64,000 bases of DNA, taken from assembly GCA_004352715.1 (NCBI GenBank), contig SCFE01000076.1, forward strand, positions 1,433,204 through 1,497,203. Reading direction: 5' to 3'. Positions 19,857 to 31,984 of the stretch are shown in pieces. The notes below the pieces were generated by a model. That model saw nothing but the letters and a program-made list of their open reading frames with translations. It was not told the origin of the DNA and did not search any database. Position numbers and translations under genes: made by a program. Each line of letters begins with the position of its first letter. Position 1 is the stretch's first letter. This DNA is from Hofstenia miamia. Lineage: Eukaryota; Xenacoelomorpha; Acoela.

Positions 19857-22800
19857 TCAAGAATGGCTTTTCCATAAAAGTTGCAGTAAAGTAGAATTGC
19901 CTTTAGATTTGTTTAAACTGTCGGCAATCATCTTGTCACCAGGGATATGATGAAGTTTGTAAACGTTTCGTTTAATACCTTCTCTTATATAATTAAAGTA
20001 AATTGCTACTTGTTTTTCAAGTGGAGCGGATCCAGAATGAATACCATTAACTAGAGACTGACTGTCATTGTAAATATCAGATGGAAGTAATATTTGAGAA
20101 CACCCAATTACAGATTGTAGCATATGATGAATATGATAAAGCAGGTCAATATTATCCACTATTGCGATTGTTTCGGCTGCTAATACACTTTGTGATACGC
20201 GGCCTAACTTCCTAAAGACCATGCAAATAAATCTCTGCCAAAAATGATCGAACCTCCCAACTAGGATTGCCGAAGGACGCATCTGAATACATACACAAAG
20301 CAGGAAACGTTGCACCACTTGCCTCATTAGAAAATTGCAAATAATTAATTTGACATTTTGCGTAGCGAATAAGTTTTGATATTTTTGCAAATGTTTCTGA
20401 ATTGCTATCATTTTGAGTTGAGGGAAAGCTAACTTCAAAGGCTAAATCAGGCCTACTTGTCGAAGATAACCATATAAGTTTTCCAATAGCGGAACGAAAA
20501 TTTTCATAAGTATCAACAAAATCATTAAGAGCATTGACATAATTAATTTGAGATAAATGATAACAATCATCAATTTTTCGTTTTGAACACCCAAAAAACT
20601 GTCCCATTTGTACCGAATTTCAACAATTTTTCCAATTTTAAATTGTGACACAACTGTTTTGTCAATGTGTCTAACCATAGTCGATCACCAGCAATGTAAA
20701 AATCGTCTATATGTATAACAATTATACCAACTAACGATGAATTAACATTCAATGTAAACAGAGCTTTGTCTGCAGATGACACTTTACCACCAAACAATAT
20801 AAGTTCTTTACTTATTTGCTCATACCACAATTTTGATGCGGCATTCAATCCATACACACCAATTTTAAGCTTCCATAGATTTTTCTCATCACACCTGGCA
20901 TCACTTAGTGGTAAACAAAGACATCTCTTGTTAACGGGTCACCTTGCAAAAACGCTGTTTTAACACCGATAAGTACAGCATTCCAATGCTTTACTGCTTA
21001 TTGTTAGAGCGATTCGGTAACTTAATCGGGAGCAAGTTGGAACATAAGATTCAGGCAAATGTGTCCTGATTCCCTTGGCTACAAGCCTAGCCTTGGGTGT
21101 TTTCGCCATTAATGTCCTTCATTGTCAACACCCAACGAGTAGATACCACATTAAGCATTTTTCTCTCTAACAAATTACCTATTCTTACCTCAGAATACAC
21201 GTCATTGAGTCTCCAATTTTCCAATTCAACCACCATAGCATCAGCATAGTCACTCTTCTCATTCGAAGTAACATAAGTATATTGCTCACCGTAACGTTGG
21301 GACATATTTCGAACACGTTGTTGATATCGTTTAACTTCAGAAATAGTGGTGTTCGGTGCCATTGAAACTGGATCACTACTTTCTTGATTTTCAATGCTGG
21401 ATACATCGTCCTCATTGCTTTCAACAGGTTAGTTGGTTTCTGCAGAATTTTCGCCTTCACGATTATCATTATTAGTCTGATCAATCACTTCACCGGAATT
21501 AGCTAAATCTTTAGATTCAAATTCATTAGAATGCCACAATCTAACATTTGTTATATGACATTTTATAAACTTACTGCCAAATTTTAACAATATTTGGGCA
21601 TGATGCAAACCTACTACTATAGCTGGACCTCTCCAGCACCAACGATTTTGGTGCAGCGCCAAAAATAACACTTTATCACCAAGACATAATGACCGCTCAT
21701 TAATACGAGTATTATCCTGATAGGGCTTTACGAATTCGGTCCGAATTTTCCGCTTGAGTAAATTCACATCGGATTTTTGTCTAAAATTTCGGTGTTTGGA
21801 GACTACATTACTAAAAGAATAACTTTCCATTTCCGGAATATCATCGGAAATTACAGAGATGAAACTCGAGGATTCTTTCTAAAAACAATTTGATAGGGTG
21901 AAAATCCATTCCGGTTAGGAACACAATTTTTACAAAAACCGTTAACTTGATCATTTGTTCAATGGATGCGGAAAGTTCCTCTAATAAAGTGCGGAAAAAA
22001 GTATCTTTGATTACATTATTGTGCCGCTCGACAATAACATTAGAAAATGTTGAGTCAGGAGCTATTACAGCGTGGTGAATGCTTAGCTTTTCGCACATGC
22101 TAGTAAAACTATTGCTAAAAAATTCACCACTATTGTCCGCTAAAATTTTGTGGGGGATCCAAACATAGTTCCCGTTCACTTAAAATTGCATATTGTACGC
22201 ATTCTTGAATTTTATTGCTTATAGGTACACATATACTAAAGCGTGAAAAAAGTGGCAATTATGGGAACAATCCATGTACTCTTTTTTGCCAAACTCATTG
22301 AGATCCAGCCAGAACAAATCAATTGCAATAACTTGATTAAGCTCAGAGGATAAAGGAAGCGAAAAAATAGATTGTCGCATTGGCTGTCTAGTTCTTTTAC
22401 AAATTTCATAATTTTTACATACGGTTTTAACTAAATTAATATCAAAATTACAGTTTGAATTTTTGAGGAAACATGTGAATTTCACTGCAGTGTCCAAACT
22501 GAATATGAATTTTTCATAGTTCAGTATGATTTAATTTTGATTGCTTCACTGCCAAAATTGTCTGCATATCCTTTAAAGACAGAAGTTTCTGATCAGGGAT
22601 TAACGAAATAGCTAGGTGTTCCGTTGGGTTACAATTAAATTAATTGTGTTTCCTTCAATGGTAATTTTTGAATTTGCCATACCAATTAAAGCTCTCATTT
22701 TCTTCAATGTCATTTTAGACAATAAAAGTGATAGGCCCCTTGCAATAACTTGTACAGAGAGAAATCGGTGTTGCCCAAAAACTCTTATAATACCTGCCAT

Positions 22801-22918
22801 CGCCAAAAGTAAATTTTGAGGCTGACTTAATCTTTTTGATGTTTTTAATATCAATTTTACAATAACGCAAGTAATTTTCTAACCATGTATTGCCTGCAAC
22901 TGTTAGGGTACATGCCAT
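19857..22918 (-). pseudogene. pol: copia pol: protease, integrase, RT and RNase H remnants
   Basis: The blocks appear in right-to-left order. The protease region is around 22918-22715. The integrase zinc finger and core lie at 22497-21841, with LADNSGEFFSNSF around the second catalytic aspartate and VIVERHNNVIKDT around the glutamate. The integrase tail at 21830-21429 reads LGDKVLFLALHQNRWCWRGP. RT begins near 21362 (ELENWRLNDVY), with the catalytic IHIDDFY box at about 20710. RNase H lies at 20607-19857 with CMYSDASFGN, AAETIAIVDNIDLLY and ADSLNKSKG. Each block is in a different frame from its neighbour in several places, so no polyprotein can be made. Confidence 0.88.
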
Positions 22919-23050
22919 ATCTATAATACCAAGGACGCTAATATATTAACATCCTTGATAATACCCACATTATCAAATGTTGAATTGCGCGTTACATAAT
23001 CAGTAAAGTAAGTAAAAAGAATTTGCTCATCGCTTTGAATATTTTCTGAA

Positions 23051-23864
23051 CTAGCACCAGTAACGTAAGTTTAGGTTCTTCTTGATCTGTTTTTGTACTC
23101 TCTTGCCCAATGATCGATTGCACCACATATATGACAGGTTCTTGAAACACTTTCCCCCGCTTGCAAAATTTCGCCCTTTTTGAGTATTACTAATGTAGCT
23201 ATCATTGTGATATCGACTATTTCGAGACTTTAAAGCTTGTGAATGTGTATCGCCCAAAAGTGTTAGCTGTATTGTTAAAAAGAGGTTCCACTATTACCTC
23301 AGCATATGTTTCACTATTATTCGAACCGAATTCATTTAACCCTAGGTCAAAACTTGTATTAGATTGCAAACGAGCATTTTTTATATCAGCAAAATTTAAA
23401 CTAGTCGACGCCAAAATCACATTACGTTCACAATCTGAAATTTTGTTTTTACACAATAACTCTGCTGCTAAAATAGCATCCGGTAAGCTCATGTTATGCT
23501 CTTTTTAAGTAGCTGAACAATATTCAAAATTAATAATAAAATCTTTTATCGTTTGTGCGGTCTTCCTCAAACAATGCTTGAAATCAAAAAATACCTGTTA
23601 AGCTTCTAATTTTTCTGAAGGCTTGAATGTTACATCCAATTTTCTCAAGAGTCGATCTAAGCCTGAATCATGATTGAGTTCTGCAGTGCTAATGGTCGAA
23701 GCAACGTTCTTGACAGAGTTCTTCAATGCTAACGTAACCACAACAGCACGATTGTCTTTCGGTAATTCAGTAACAATGTTCCAAAGTGAAAGATCCCTCT
23801 TCCATTGAGCATATGTCGTACTGCTATCAGGATCAAATACAAGTGGATTCTTGTAGATGAACAT
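23051..23864 (-). pseudogene. gag: copia gag remnant
   Basis: The N-terminal capsid-like part (23864-23598) reads TYAQWKRDLSLW, ELPKDNRAVVV and LDRLLRKLD, a pattern of the UBN2/copia gag families. A second frame (23492-23217) continues it. Near 23130 a zinc knuckle of CX2CX4HX4C form is present, except that the last cysteine is a tyrosine (CHICGAIDHWAREY). With the frameshifts, this shows that the copy is dead. Confidence 0.8.
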
Positions 23865-23877
23865 CTCTCTTCTACCA
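23863..23877 (-). promoter_or_regulatory. Primer-binding site for initiator tRNA-Met
   Basis: On the minus strand TGGTAGAAGAGAGATG starts six bases after the 5' LTR end. It closely resembles the complement of the initiator methionine tRNA 3' end (TGGTAGCAGAGGATGG), allowing one substitution and one inserted base. This fixes the element's orientation. Confidence 0.6.
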
Positions 23878-24138
23878 AATACATAATAGTGACTATTTTA
23901 CTTAAATTAATCATATTGTACATATTAGCAATGCCTTTTTTATCATTTTTTAATTATTATAATATTGATTAATAAACAACTTTATTTTAACATTGATATT
24001 GTGTTTTGGGTAGTTAATAAATTAATCAATACCTCCCAACATAATCATGAAATAACTGAAAACAAACGGTTTTAGCAAGTATATTTAAAAACTGAATTAA
24101 CAATAAATTCACATGAACATTTAGGGTATTACATTATA

Positions 24139-25101
24139 ACCTCTGTTCGAAAAGTCTGCGTGCGTTGTCCAGTAAGCGAGTAAAAAATTGTCCATCACAA
24201 GTGAGATCACGCCAGTATACATCCCCCGATGGTGATATCGACTGTTTCTTTGATATCTCCGCATCCCTCCAACTGGCCATAGCCCAACCTTTCCATCATC
24301 TGCTGCAGCACTGATTACAGCAACAAACATAAGCTTAGGTTTATGTGCTGGTCGATGCTCGAATTCGACTGGAGAGTTACTTCTTCTGTAGATGTGTTTC
24401 TTCTCCCTGTAGCATTCCCACCATTTCTCGTCTAAAAATGCAGTTCGTCTTGAAGGTCTTGGATTAGCAGCAACAAATTCAAGCCTTTTGCGTATATTTT
24501 CAGCTGACAGAATAGGCCTTGCTACTTTCTTACATATTCTCATTTTTAGCTTTGATCGCATTTCATTGGCCGTAGATGGAGCACAATTCAACTGTCTTGC
24601 TAGTCTGCGACAAGTGCTATTTCTGCGTCTATTAGTGCGAATCAAACGTACCATCTGATTTTGCAATTCTTGGTTCTGTACCTTGCTTGGTCTTCCTTGT
24701 CTTGATTTGGATCTTAAAGTATTCGTTGCTTGGAATTTTTTAAAAAGGGCAGCAGGATAATTTCGGCCAATTTGATATTCTTGACATAGATCAACAACGC
24801 TTTCGTCAGAATTATGATTTTTAATTTTAAGATATCGCAATAGAATTTGTCTGCGCTCGTTTTCACTCAACTCAATATTTCGATTAACGCGTGGCATAAT
24901 TTCGTGCAAATTATTTTAACAGAGAGAGAGAACTTAGTTTAATGTAAACAAACAATCAATCACAAATTGCATTCAATCTCATTGGCGCAGACAACTAAAC
25001 AACAGACACGATGAGTAACACAGAGACAATTACATTCTCACAATTAGATATTGCCACGCTATAATTTAAATAGAATGCACGCAGACTTTTCGAACAGAGG
25101 T
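24139..25101 (-). mobile_element. Tc1/mariner-type element inserted in the copia LTR
   Basis: A 963-bp element with 26-base near-perfect inverted ends (ACCTCTGTTCGAAAAGTCTG on the left, its mirror on the right). TA duplications lie at 24137-24138 and 25102-25103. The empty site is visible in the other LTR, so the boundaries are secure. The element is shorter than an autonomous mariner because the 3' half of its transposase is missing. Confidence 0.92.
24150..24909 (-). pseudogene. Mariner-type transposase truncated into its own TIR
   Basis: An open frame from 24909 without internal stops. It has an N-terminal helix-turn-helix region (RRQILLRYL, DLCQEYQIGR), a linker (KSRQGRPSKV) and a second HTH. 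The catalytic start reads AFLDEKWWECYREKKHIYRR, with the first aspartate, then KPKLMFVAVISAA and GKVGLWPVG. The frame then runs directly into the left inverted repeat, so the second and third catalytic acids are deleted. The open frame despite the deletion suggests a recent internal loss. The protein might still bind its ends but could not cut. It belongs to the broad IS630/Tc1/mariner group; the family is not named here. Confidence 0.8.
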
Positions 25102-25317
25102 TATTTACTAAATTACTGGTATTTCATTAATTATCACAATATTCATCTGTTCATTCTTGGGTTTATAGCATGATTGCTGCATGATTAGCTTAATAAATTA
25201 AAAACTTGTTCATACATTGCCTGTGTATGTAAACTTATGACCCCAACTGTAAGTAATCAGAAATTAGTGAAGATGAACTAAAATCAAAATTATAAGTATA
25301 TGTCAATTTTTTATCAA

Positions 25318-25590
25318 TATTCCATGATCTATTGAATTGAATGCATTTGCAAGATCTAAAGAAAGAATGTAAACACTTTCATTTCTATCTTTGAGTTGTC
25401 TCCAATCTTCTATTTTATCCAATAGAGCATTCATAGTTGAAAAATGTTTCCTAAAGCCAAAGTGAATTTGATTGAATAAATGGCATTTCTTAAAGTAAGA
25501 GTTAATCTGAGCGTGTAATATCTTTTTGAAAATCTTATATATTTCAGTTAAAAGAGATATAGGTCTGTATTTTGAGAGGATGTTTTATTT
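25318..25590 (-). pseudogene. LINE reverse transcriptase, N-terminal palm
   Basis: An uninterrupted minus-strand frame reads SKYRPISLLTEIYKIFKK, then HFGFRKHFSTMNALLDKIED and LSLDLANAFNSIDHGIL. These are the ordered RT motifs 1 to 3 of CR1/Jockey-like elements, with the first catalytic aspartate. It has no start codon and is a fragment. Confidence 0.85.
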
Positions 25591-25599
25591 TCATTGAAA

Positions 25600-26278
25600 G
25601 AAATTTTCAAAAATGAACTTAAATCGCGCTTACAACTGTTGACTTCATCATTCCTGTATATCTTGTATCTCTTCAGATTTTCATCGCATTTGTTTTTGCA
25701 TTGCACACTTAAAATAACTCATCACCAAGGCAGTTACCAGTTGCTGGCACATTTTATGTCTAAAAATTTTGGTATATGTAGAGTGCATTTGATTCCCATT
25801 GCTATTTTACGCAAAACAAAATGAAACTGATCGGTATATTATATTGTAATTTATTGTCGATAATTACTCCTAGATACTTAAATTTCTCAAAGTGGGCAGT
25901 AACTATTGGAAAATTTTGTTTTCATGGCAGATTGTCGTTTTTTGAGAAAGGTGAAATTTTGCAAAATTTATTTTTTGTGAAGTTAACGGTTAAGTGATGC
26001 ATGTTCAGGTATTTATTGAAATGTCGTGGGTTGGTTTCTAAATTATATATTGATGTATCACGTAATTTGTCATGTGTAAACAGGCATGTGTCATCTGCGT
26101 TTTGAATAATTGTGAAATGTTCCTTTACAGCTTTATTGAGATCATTTGCATAAAGTGAAAAACACAATGGCCCAAAAGTGTTCCTTGTGGAATACAATTG
26201 TAAACATTTACCAAGTTTGTTTAGTTTTTCTTTAAAAAAATACAATTTAATCAAAATCAATTTGTCACTAGAAAACAT
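25600..26278 (-). pseudogene. LINE reverse transcriptase, central and C-terminal part
   Basis: The frame 26278-25922 has GPLCFSLYANDLNKAVKEH and QNADDTCLF, the catalytic YADD box with N for Y. Beyond 25922 the frame continues with FEKFKYLGVIIDNKLQ and a thumb-like region to about 25620. On the minus strand it precedes the fragment at 25590-25318, which carries earlier motifs, so the order is rearranged. Confidence 0.8.
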
Positions 26279-26319
26279 TTTTCAAATATGAATTCTCTTT
26301 TGGGTACAGTAAAAGGTTG

Positions 26320-26425
26320 GAGACAACGCATAGATACGAGAAAGGTGTTTAGATTATCCCTTTAGATCTTGCAAAAGCATTCAATTCAATAGATCACAGA
26401 ATATCGAGGACTGTTAAGGCTTTTA
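26320..26425 (+). pseudogene. LINE RT fragment on the opposite strand
   Basis: The plus-strand frame reads PLDLAKAFNSIDHRI, the same motif as 25318-25400 but inverted. It appears to be a separate piece of the same LINE family. Confidence 0.7.
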
Positions 26426-27049
26426 GCAATGTGAAAATAAAAATTTAAAAAAAATGAAATACTCGTCCACCTTTAAATACCTTAAGGCTTTTAACACAGT
26501 TGGTTTATACTATTTGAATGGATTCTAAAATAGTGATCATACATTTTTGTTTATTTCACAAAAATTGTTTAAAAAATAAATCATTGACCATTTTTACAAT
26601 ACAAAATATACCCGGGGAGCGGGGAAATTAACAGAACATGCTTTGAAAAAAAAATTTGGAAGCATTTCTGGAGAAATTCTATAATGATCTACTCTCTCAC
26701 TTTGTAAAATTCTATCTAAATAGATATCACACAAAATTTTATGACTCAAAAACTGTCTACATATTGAAGTAAACGTAATTGCTACATCACTTACAGATTG
26801 CGATCTGAAATTCTTTCCAAAATTCTAGTTTTGTAGTTGCCTATCTGTGAGTATATTCTCACAGGAGGGAATCAGTATCTATGCTGAGACTTCTCAATAC
26901 ATACAGAATTTAGGTATCATTCATGTTCACTACAGACATCCTGTCGATGTTGCGAATATCTGAATCAAAAAAATATTTTTGAAAATCCCATGATTTTTGT
27001 ATTAGACTGCTGCTTAGGAATTACGGCTCGTTGACAAGTCTGATACAGG
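26426..27049. other. Noncoding sequence
   Basis: No gene, repeat unit or terminal repeat recognised. Confidence 0.35.
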
Positions 27050-27099
27050 GTGAGTAAAAACTAACGTCAGATTTCCCGCATCCAATGTATATTTAAACA

Positions 27100-27662
27100 C
27101 CTAGGGCTGTCTCATCCCTCATTGGCGTGCTTCCTTATCTCCCATATCTTTTATCACACATCCATGATATCGTGAAATTCCTTGGCCTTGGCTGTGACTG
27201 TCTCGCTGTGAGGAACAAAATGCAGACCAGCACGCCCATTCACAGTTATAGCGTGTAACGTGTGTTGAATTTTTGGTTTCTTGGTCGTCGAACGTGTGGC
27301 CAGTATAATGTAAACTGGCAAATCTTGGATTCGTCACTAAACATTACTTGATGCCACATCTCAAGGGTGTAGTGTTGATATTGCCTGAAGAAGTGCAACT
27401 GGTTTCGAATGTTCTTTGAAGACAATTGGGGTTGGCTGCCGGTTTGCACGATGGAAGGTCAAAGGTAGTATTCAATCTTCTCCTAATGGTGTTTGTTGAT
27501 ACATTTTGCATCTAAAGTTGTGTTAATTTGATTGTCCAAATGAAACCCTTGTAAATTCTAAGAAAAAATTGGGAATTCCAGAAATTTTACGAAGTTTCCA
27601 GGAAATAGCATAAAACACGCTTTAGACAGGTTACTGTTCCCAAACTTTTGGCCAGTACTGTA
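27100..27662 (-). mobile_element. Tc1-like transposon fragment (family copy A)
   Basis: A 5' portion of the same Tc1-like family as 35787-36966, on the minus strand. The right end is CCAAACTTTTGGCC..TACTG at 27660, followed by TA. The transposase part reads WHQVMFSDESKICQF with the first catalytic aspartate and WPHVRRPRNQKFNTRYT. The frame then decays near 27120, before the second aspartate. The N-terminal DNA-binding region is also largely gone. Confidence 0.8.
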
Positions 27663-27690
27663 TATATATATATATATATATATATATTTA
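27661..27690. repeat. (AT)n microsatellite at a transposon end
   Basis: A TA-repeat that directly abuts the Tc1 end, consistent with TA-target insertion into a pre-existing run. Confidence 0.8.
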
Positions 27691-28042
27691 CTATATATTT
27701 CACCTCTAATGTTAGCATAACAACATGGTACTTTGGTGGATGACAATTTTCTCTTATTATCAATTATCATACATTTTGCAGGAAAGTTGTTTCAAAAATC
27801 AATTTGTGTGATTGATATCAAGTTACGAAGTACCTCACCTTATTGCAATCACCATTTTTTTGAATAACTGAAACCACTTTCAATTCATGCGGAATATCGC
27901 TTTTGGAGCTACATTTTAAACCAACATCAGAAGTTTACGAAAATTCATCTGTGAATGGAACTAAAGGAGAAGTAATTTGATTGCCATTGTTGCCATTAAC
28001 AAAGCGGGTAAAATTAATTGCAGTATCCTCGTANATATATAT

Positions 28043-28088
<46 letters not shown>

Positions 28089-28183
28089 CATATTTTAAGA
28101 AATTAGCATTCACACAGACGGCGTGCGCTTGATATATCTTTTAACACATGTTTAAGGATAGTTGTATTGTCACAGAAACAGAG
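27691..28183. other. Noncoding sequence with (AT)n tract and single-N join
   Basis: An (AT)n run at about 28035-28084 is preceded by one N at 28034. 28100-28170 contains an inverted, diverged copy of the TTTCTGTGTGAAT block that recurs at 30.9-32.3 kb. Confidence 0.5.
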
Positions 28184-28191
28184 CTAGCACT

Positions 28192-29761
28192 CAGAGATGG
28201 AATCGATCCAGAATTTTAGGATCCGATCCGATTCGAATTTTTAAAAGAATTTTAGTTTTCGATCCGAAACGGATCCGAATATAAATAAGTATTTTAACAG
28301 TAAATAAACATGAACTTAAAATATATTTATGTTTTTTTCAGATAAGAATAGGAAATTTTAAGTGCTTCAGATAAAAAATGGACATATACGATATACTGCC
28401 GCGGTGGACAGGGTCGGTCTTGGACGACTTACGCAATAGTGCATGGAAATCATTTCAAATGTAGTGAGTTCTGAATAACTCAAAAGCAATCTGTTGAAAA
28501 ATCAATGTTAAATTTTGAAAATTACAATAGTATCAAATGATCTTCTAGTACTACAATCTAATACAGTTCAAGCAAACCAAAAAATTCAAGAAATGTTTTT
28601 GTCAATGATGATGAATTGGGCTGAAAATGCCTATGATTTAAATGTGCCCAACCGGATTTCGGCTGGAGGTGGACCTCAATTTTCTCTCAATGTCCATCTA
28701 TGTTTGAAATAGATGCTCCACTTTGATTATGAGTGAAAATAGATAATTGCTTAATTGCTCTGAGAAAACTCAAACAAATTCATTTCTTTTGTTATTTGTA
28801 AGCGTTGTAGTTATCTAATTCCTACAATTGTCATCCACTATAATCATAATATATTTATAGAGTTTAAATAGCTGAGCTTCTTATGATATTATCGGCCTAT
28901 TAATTTAATTATGCCCAAATCAAAAAATCCCCATTTTGCAAAGTTACTATGAATTGAGAATTGAAGTTGTTTCAAACAACAAGATAACATTTACTTCAAA
29001 ATTGCAGCTAAAGCAATGAAAAGAATTGAACAAACAATGTCAAATTAAAGAACAAATTCAAAATATATTTTGCAAAGCATTAAAAAAATTGTAGCAGAGT
29101 GTATTAAAATCGGTGATAGAAGCAAAATGTGAGATTTAAATATAAATTTTGAATTTTACTTTTCATTGAAATTGGTACTAGATTGGATTAAATAGTTTAA
29201 ATTATATAAAAGCAACATTAAATAAATTAATATCTCATTATTGTTATGCCGAAGGTATGGCTCTATAAGAATTTTTGTATTAGTGATTACAATAATCACG
29301 AACCTTCTGAAAATTAAATTGATTTTGACATAGCAGTTGCTTATAGTGCATCTTACATGAGAATTTTTTATTGAAGGGCATCCCAAATTATATTTAGTTA
29401 CATCAAATTTTGGCCGTGTTTGCATAAGGTATTCCACTTGCTTCTCTGTGATTCTTCTGCTTTTTCATTGGCAAGTTTATACATACAAATATTTTGGTTG
29501 TCTGACAATCTTGTTTTTATGTAATGGCTAACATGCAACTTCAGATTTGAAATATTATCAGCCAATTTTATAAGTTGTTGGAAAGAATAACGCGGAACCT
29601 GTTGTATGAAAAAAATTCCACTTAAAGGTGGCACTCAATGCAAACATGTTCGTAATGTATAAAATGTCCAATATACACAATTTTTAAAAATTTCTGGATC
29701 CGAAACAGATCTGAAATTTTCTCAAAATGTAGATCCGAATTCCGACCCAATTCCATCTCTC
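28192..29761 (-). mobile_element. hAT-type transposon, non-autonomous or decayed
   Basis: The left end CAGAGATGGAATCG is mirrored by a right end finishing ATTCCATCTCTC. The flanks are CTAGCACT (28184-28191) and CTAGCGCT (29762-29769), an 8-bp target duplication with one mismatch. Several GGATCCG/GATCCGAAAC motifs sit just inside both ends, as in many hAT elements where they bind transposase. About 1.57 kb. Minus-strand ORFs at 29634-29156 may be relics: a stretch reading DNISNLKLHVSHY could be a degenerate BED-type zinc finger. No catalytic domain is seen. Confidence 0.75.
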
Positions 29762-29769
29762 CTAGCGCT

Positions 29770-31009
29770 TGCGATAGAATGTATTAATACGAAAGTGTTT
29801 GGACAGAGCGCGAGTGTGTAGATACGATAAACTAGAAAATTATATTTCTCAGGGAACATAAAGTTATATTTTAGTTAATTAGAGTTAATCAGCTTAGCTA
29901 GTGTTGAACACGTAATTAATTACTATTCAATTAAGTACTAAGTAAAACAACCTGAAGTTAACATAATTTTTCATAATGGATTTTCATATGGCTTGTGATT
30001 CGTTTTTTTAAATAATTATATGCAATTACGCAGCGGGAAACATTTACATATCATTCATATCATTCAACATATTTTCATTGTATTTAGACTTTATTTACTT
30101 AGCATTTTTTTCTCAAATTTTTTCTATATTTGTGAAAATTTTTCAAGGAATCATCTATATAGTTATAAAGTTACTTTACACTTTCTTTTATCAATAAGTA
30201 AAAAAAAATATATCATCTTTTATTTTTTTATGTGTACTATAGGTGCAGTGCAAAAAGATTTCAATTAAATGTTTGCTCGGAATTAATGAAATTTCTGTAT
30301 AATGAAAAAGTTATGTTAATTAATTAGCCATTGTTCTAGTTTGTGTATATGTAATCCTAATGCAATCAGTGACGTCTTTGTTAAAATCTCTAAGCCAATT
30401 ATGCCGTTTAGAGTGAATAGATATAATACAATACAATATTTAGAAGTGGATTCATTTTAGAGTCCTGCATTCTGATAAGAAAATTTTCAAAAATTCAGTT
30501 CTTTCTATCAAATGTGACAAATTTAAACCACAATTTTTTATTAAACATTTTGCATACGTTTAGAATTAGTCTTTTGACTACAGTAAACAACTGTATTGAC
30601 GAATCAAAAAAACTAGAGAGTAGCACCCGCAAAAAAAGAGAGTCGGGGTGCATAAACATGTTATTAAATTTAACTGAAAGCCGCAATATTAATCAATTTT
30701 AAATGAATTTAAGATATTTGTATTTTGATAAAGCTTCAGGAATATTATATTTCTTATTTTTAATTTAAATATATTACGATTAATAAAAAAATTCACTTAA
30801 GGCATTCCATAGATTAAGCCAATTTACAAGAAGATAAATAATATTTTAAATGTTTTTGAAAACTTTTTGGTGCAAATTTATGTCCAATTTGGGATTCTGA
30901 AAACCGATTATATTTAAAATGTTAAAAATCAAATTTATAATCTTTTACAAGACCACACTCGCGCGCTTTCTGTGGGAACGCAACTATCTTTAAGCACGTG
31001 TTATAAAAT
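29770..31009. other. Noncoding sequence
   Basis: No gene supported. ORFs at 30020-30268 and 30495-30702 are AT-driven. Around 30905-31010 there is a block that is repeated, diverged, at 31940-32040. Confidence 0.4.
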
Positions 31010-31090
31010 ACAGGCAACCCCGTCTATGTCGGATCGACTCGGTCCAATGAAAATAACCCGACTTATAAGAAATCCGAGATATAATTTTAG
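31010..31090. repeat. Possible pogo/Tigger-type transposon end
   Basis: CAGGCAACCCCGTCTATGTC and the following CCGACTTATAAGAAATCCG look like the terminal region of pogo/Tigger elements, which start CAG and carry an AACCCC block. The opposite end was not found. Confidence 0.3.
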
Positions 31091-31473
31091 GGGACTTGGC
31101 TTGTACTAGTGCGAAGATTGTAACAATCGATTTTTACGAACTTAAGTGTTTTTCAAGGACAATTAATGCAATGCACGTATATTTCATAGAAATAGCTATT
31201 TGTTAACCAGCATTATCTAGGTGCGCTGGAATGCATAATACATTACAGAGGTCATAAGCAATCTCTTTAGTGATACAGACAAATATCTAATATTTGGACC
31301 AATATTATTATAATTTCTAGGGACATTTTTTACCAATTCTATTGACAACACTTAGGGTTATTTTAGTAAAAATTCGAAAGCTAAAGTTTTCCCATGTTTT
31401 AGTGAAATATATTATAAGGTTTTCTAGGGTTAATATACTTACGAATTTTACAAAAAAAAATTTTGTATTCCTT

Positions 31474-31625
31474 TATTTCACCCATCTCATAAATCAAAAT
31501 CATCATCTAAATTCTTGAAAGAGAAAACCCCATTATTATTTTTGTATTCCTTTATTTCACACATCACATAAATCAGGGAGCTGTCATTTTACCATCATCT
31601 AATTTTACTTGAAAGATTACCGGAA
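31474..31625. repeat. Imperfect tandem duplication of about 70-75 bp
   Basis: A block starting TTTTGTATTCCTTTATTTCA and running through ATAAATCA and ATCATCTAA to TTGAAAGA occurs twice in succession, with several differences and a small insertion in the second copy. Confidence 0.7.
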
Positions 31626-31984
31626 AACTTATTTAAAATATCACCCAGACACCCATTGATGGCACCGCATACAAACATATCTATGTTGTCCTCTACATGA
31701 ACTATTTGTAGGTCAATACAATGGAGCTATGTATAGTAGCTCTATTGTCAATACCATGAGCCGCGCTGTAGTATTTCATGATTTTTAGTTCAAAATAGAT
31801 TTATTAATTGTTTGAGTTTACGTTCATATTTACATAGTTCATTCAACAAACGAAATCATTAAATGAGAAAATATTTTATACGTACTTCGCATAAATTTTT
31901 GGCATGAATTTAAATTATTGGGAGATGTCATCGTAAAAAATATTTAGCATGTTTAAAATCAAATTTACAAGCTTTTACAATCGC

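Larger units (their letters stand above)
19547..25138 (-). mobile_element. Ty1/copia LTR retrotransposon, degenerate
   Basis: A minus-strand element with two LTRs (19547-19841 and 23884-25138, the latter interrupted by a 963-bp insertion). A primer-binding site follows the 5' LTR, then gag, protease, integrase, reverse transcriptase and RNase H, in the copia order with integrase before RT. The net element length is about 4.6 kb. It contains many frameshifts and stops. I could not find a clear 5-bp target duplication (flanks ATTACT and ATATTC), so the outermost bases may be off by a few positions. Confidence 0.88.
23884..25138 (-). repeat. copia 5' LTR, split by a transposon
   Basis: LTR sequence at 23884-24138 and 25102-25138, about 290 bp once the insertion is removed. 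The uninterrupted partner at 19547-19841 shows the empty site (ACATTATATTTACTAAA). Confidence 0.85.
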
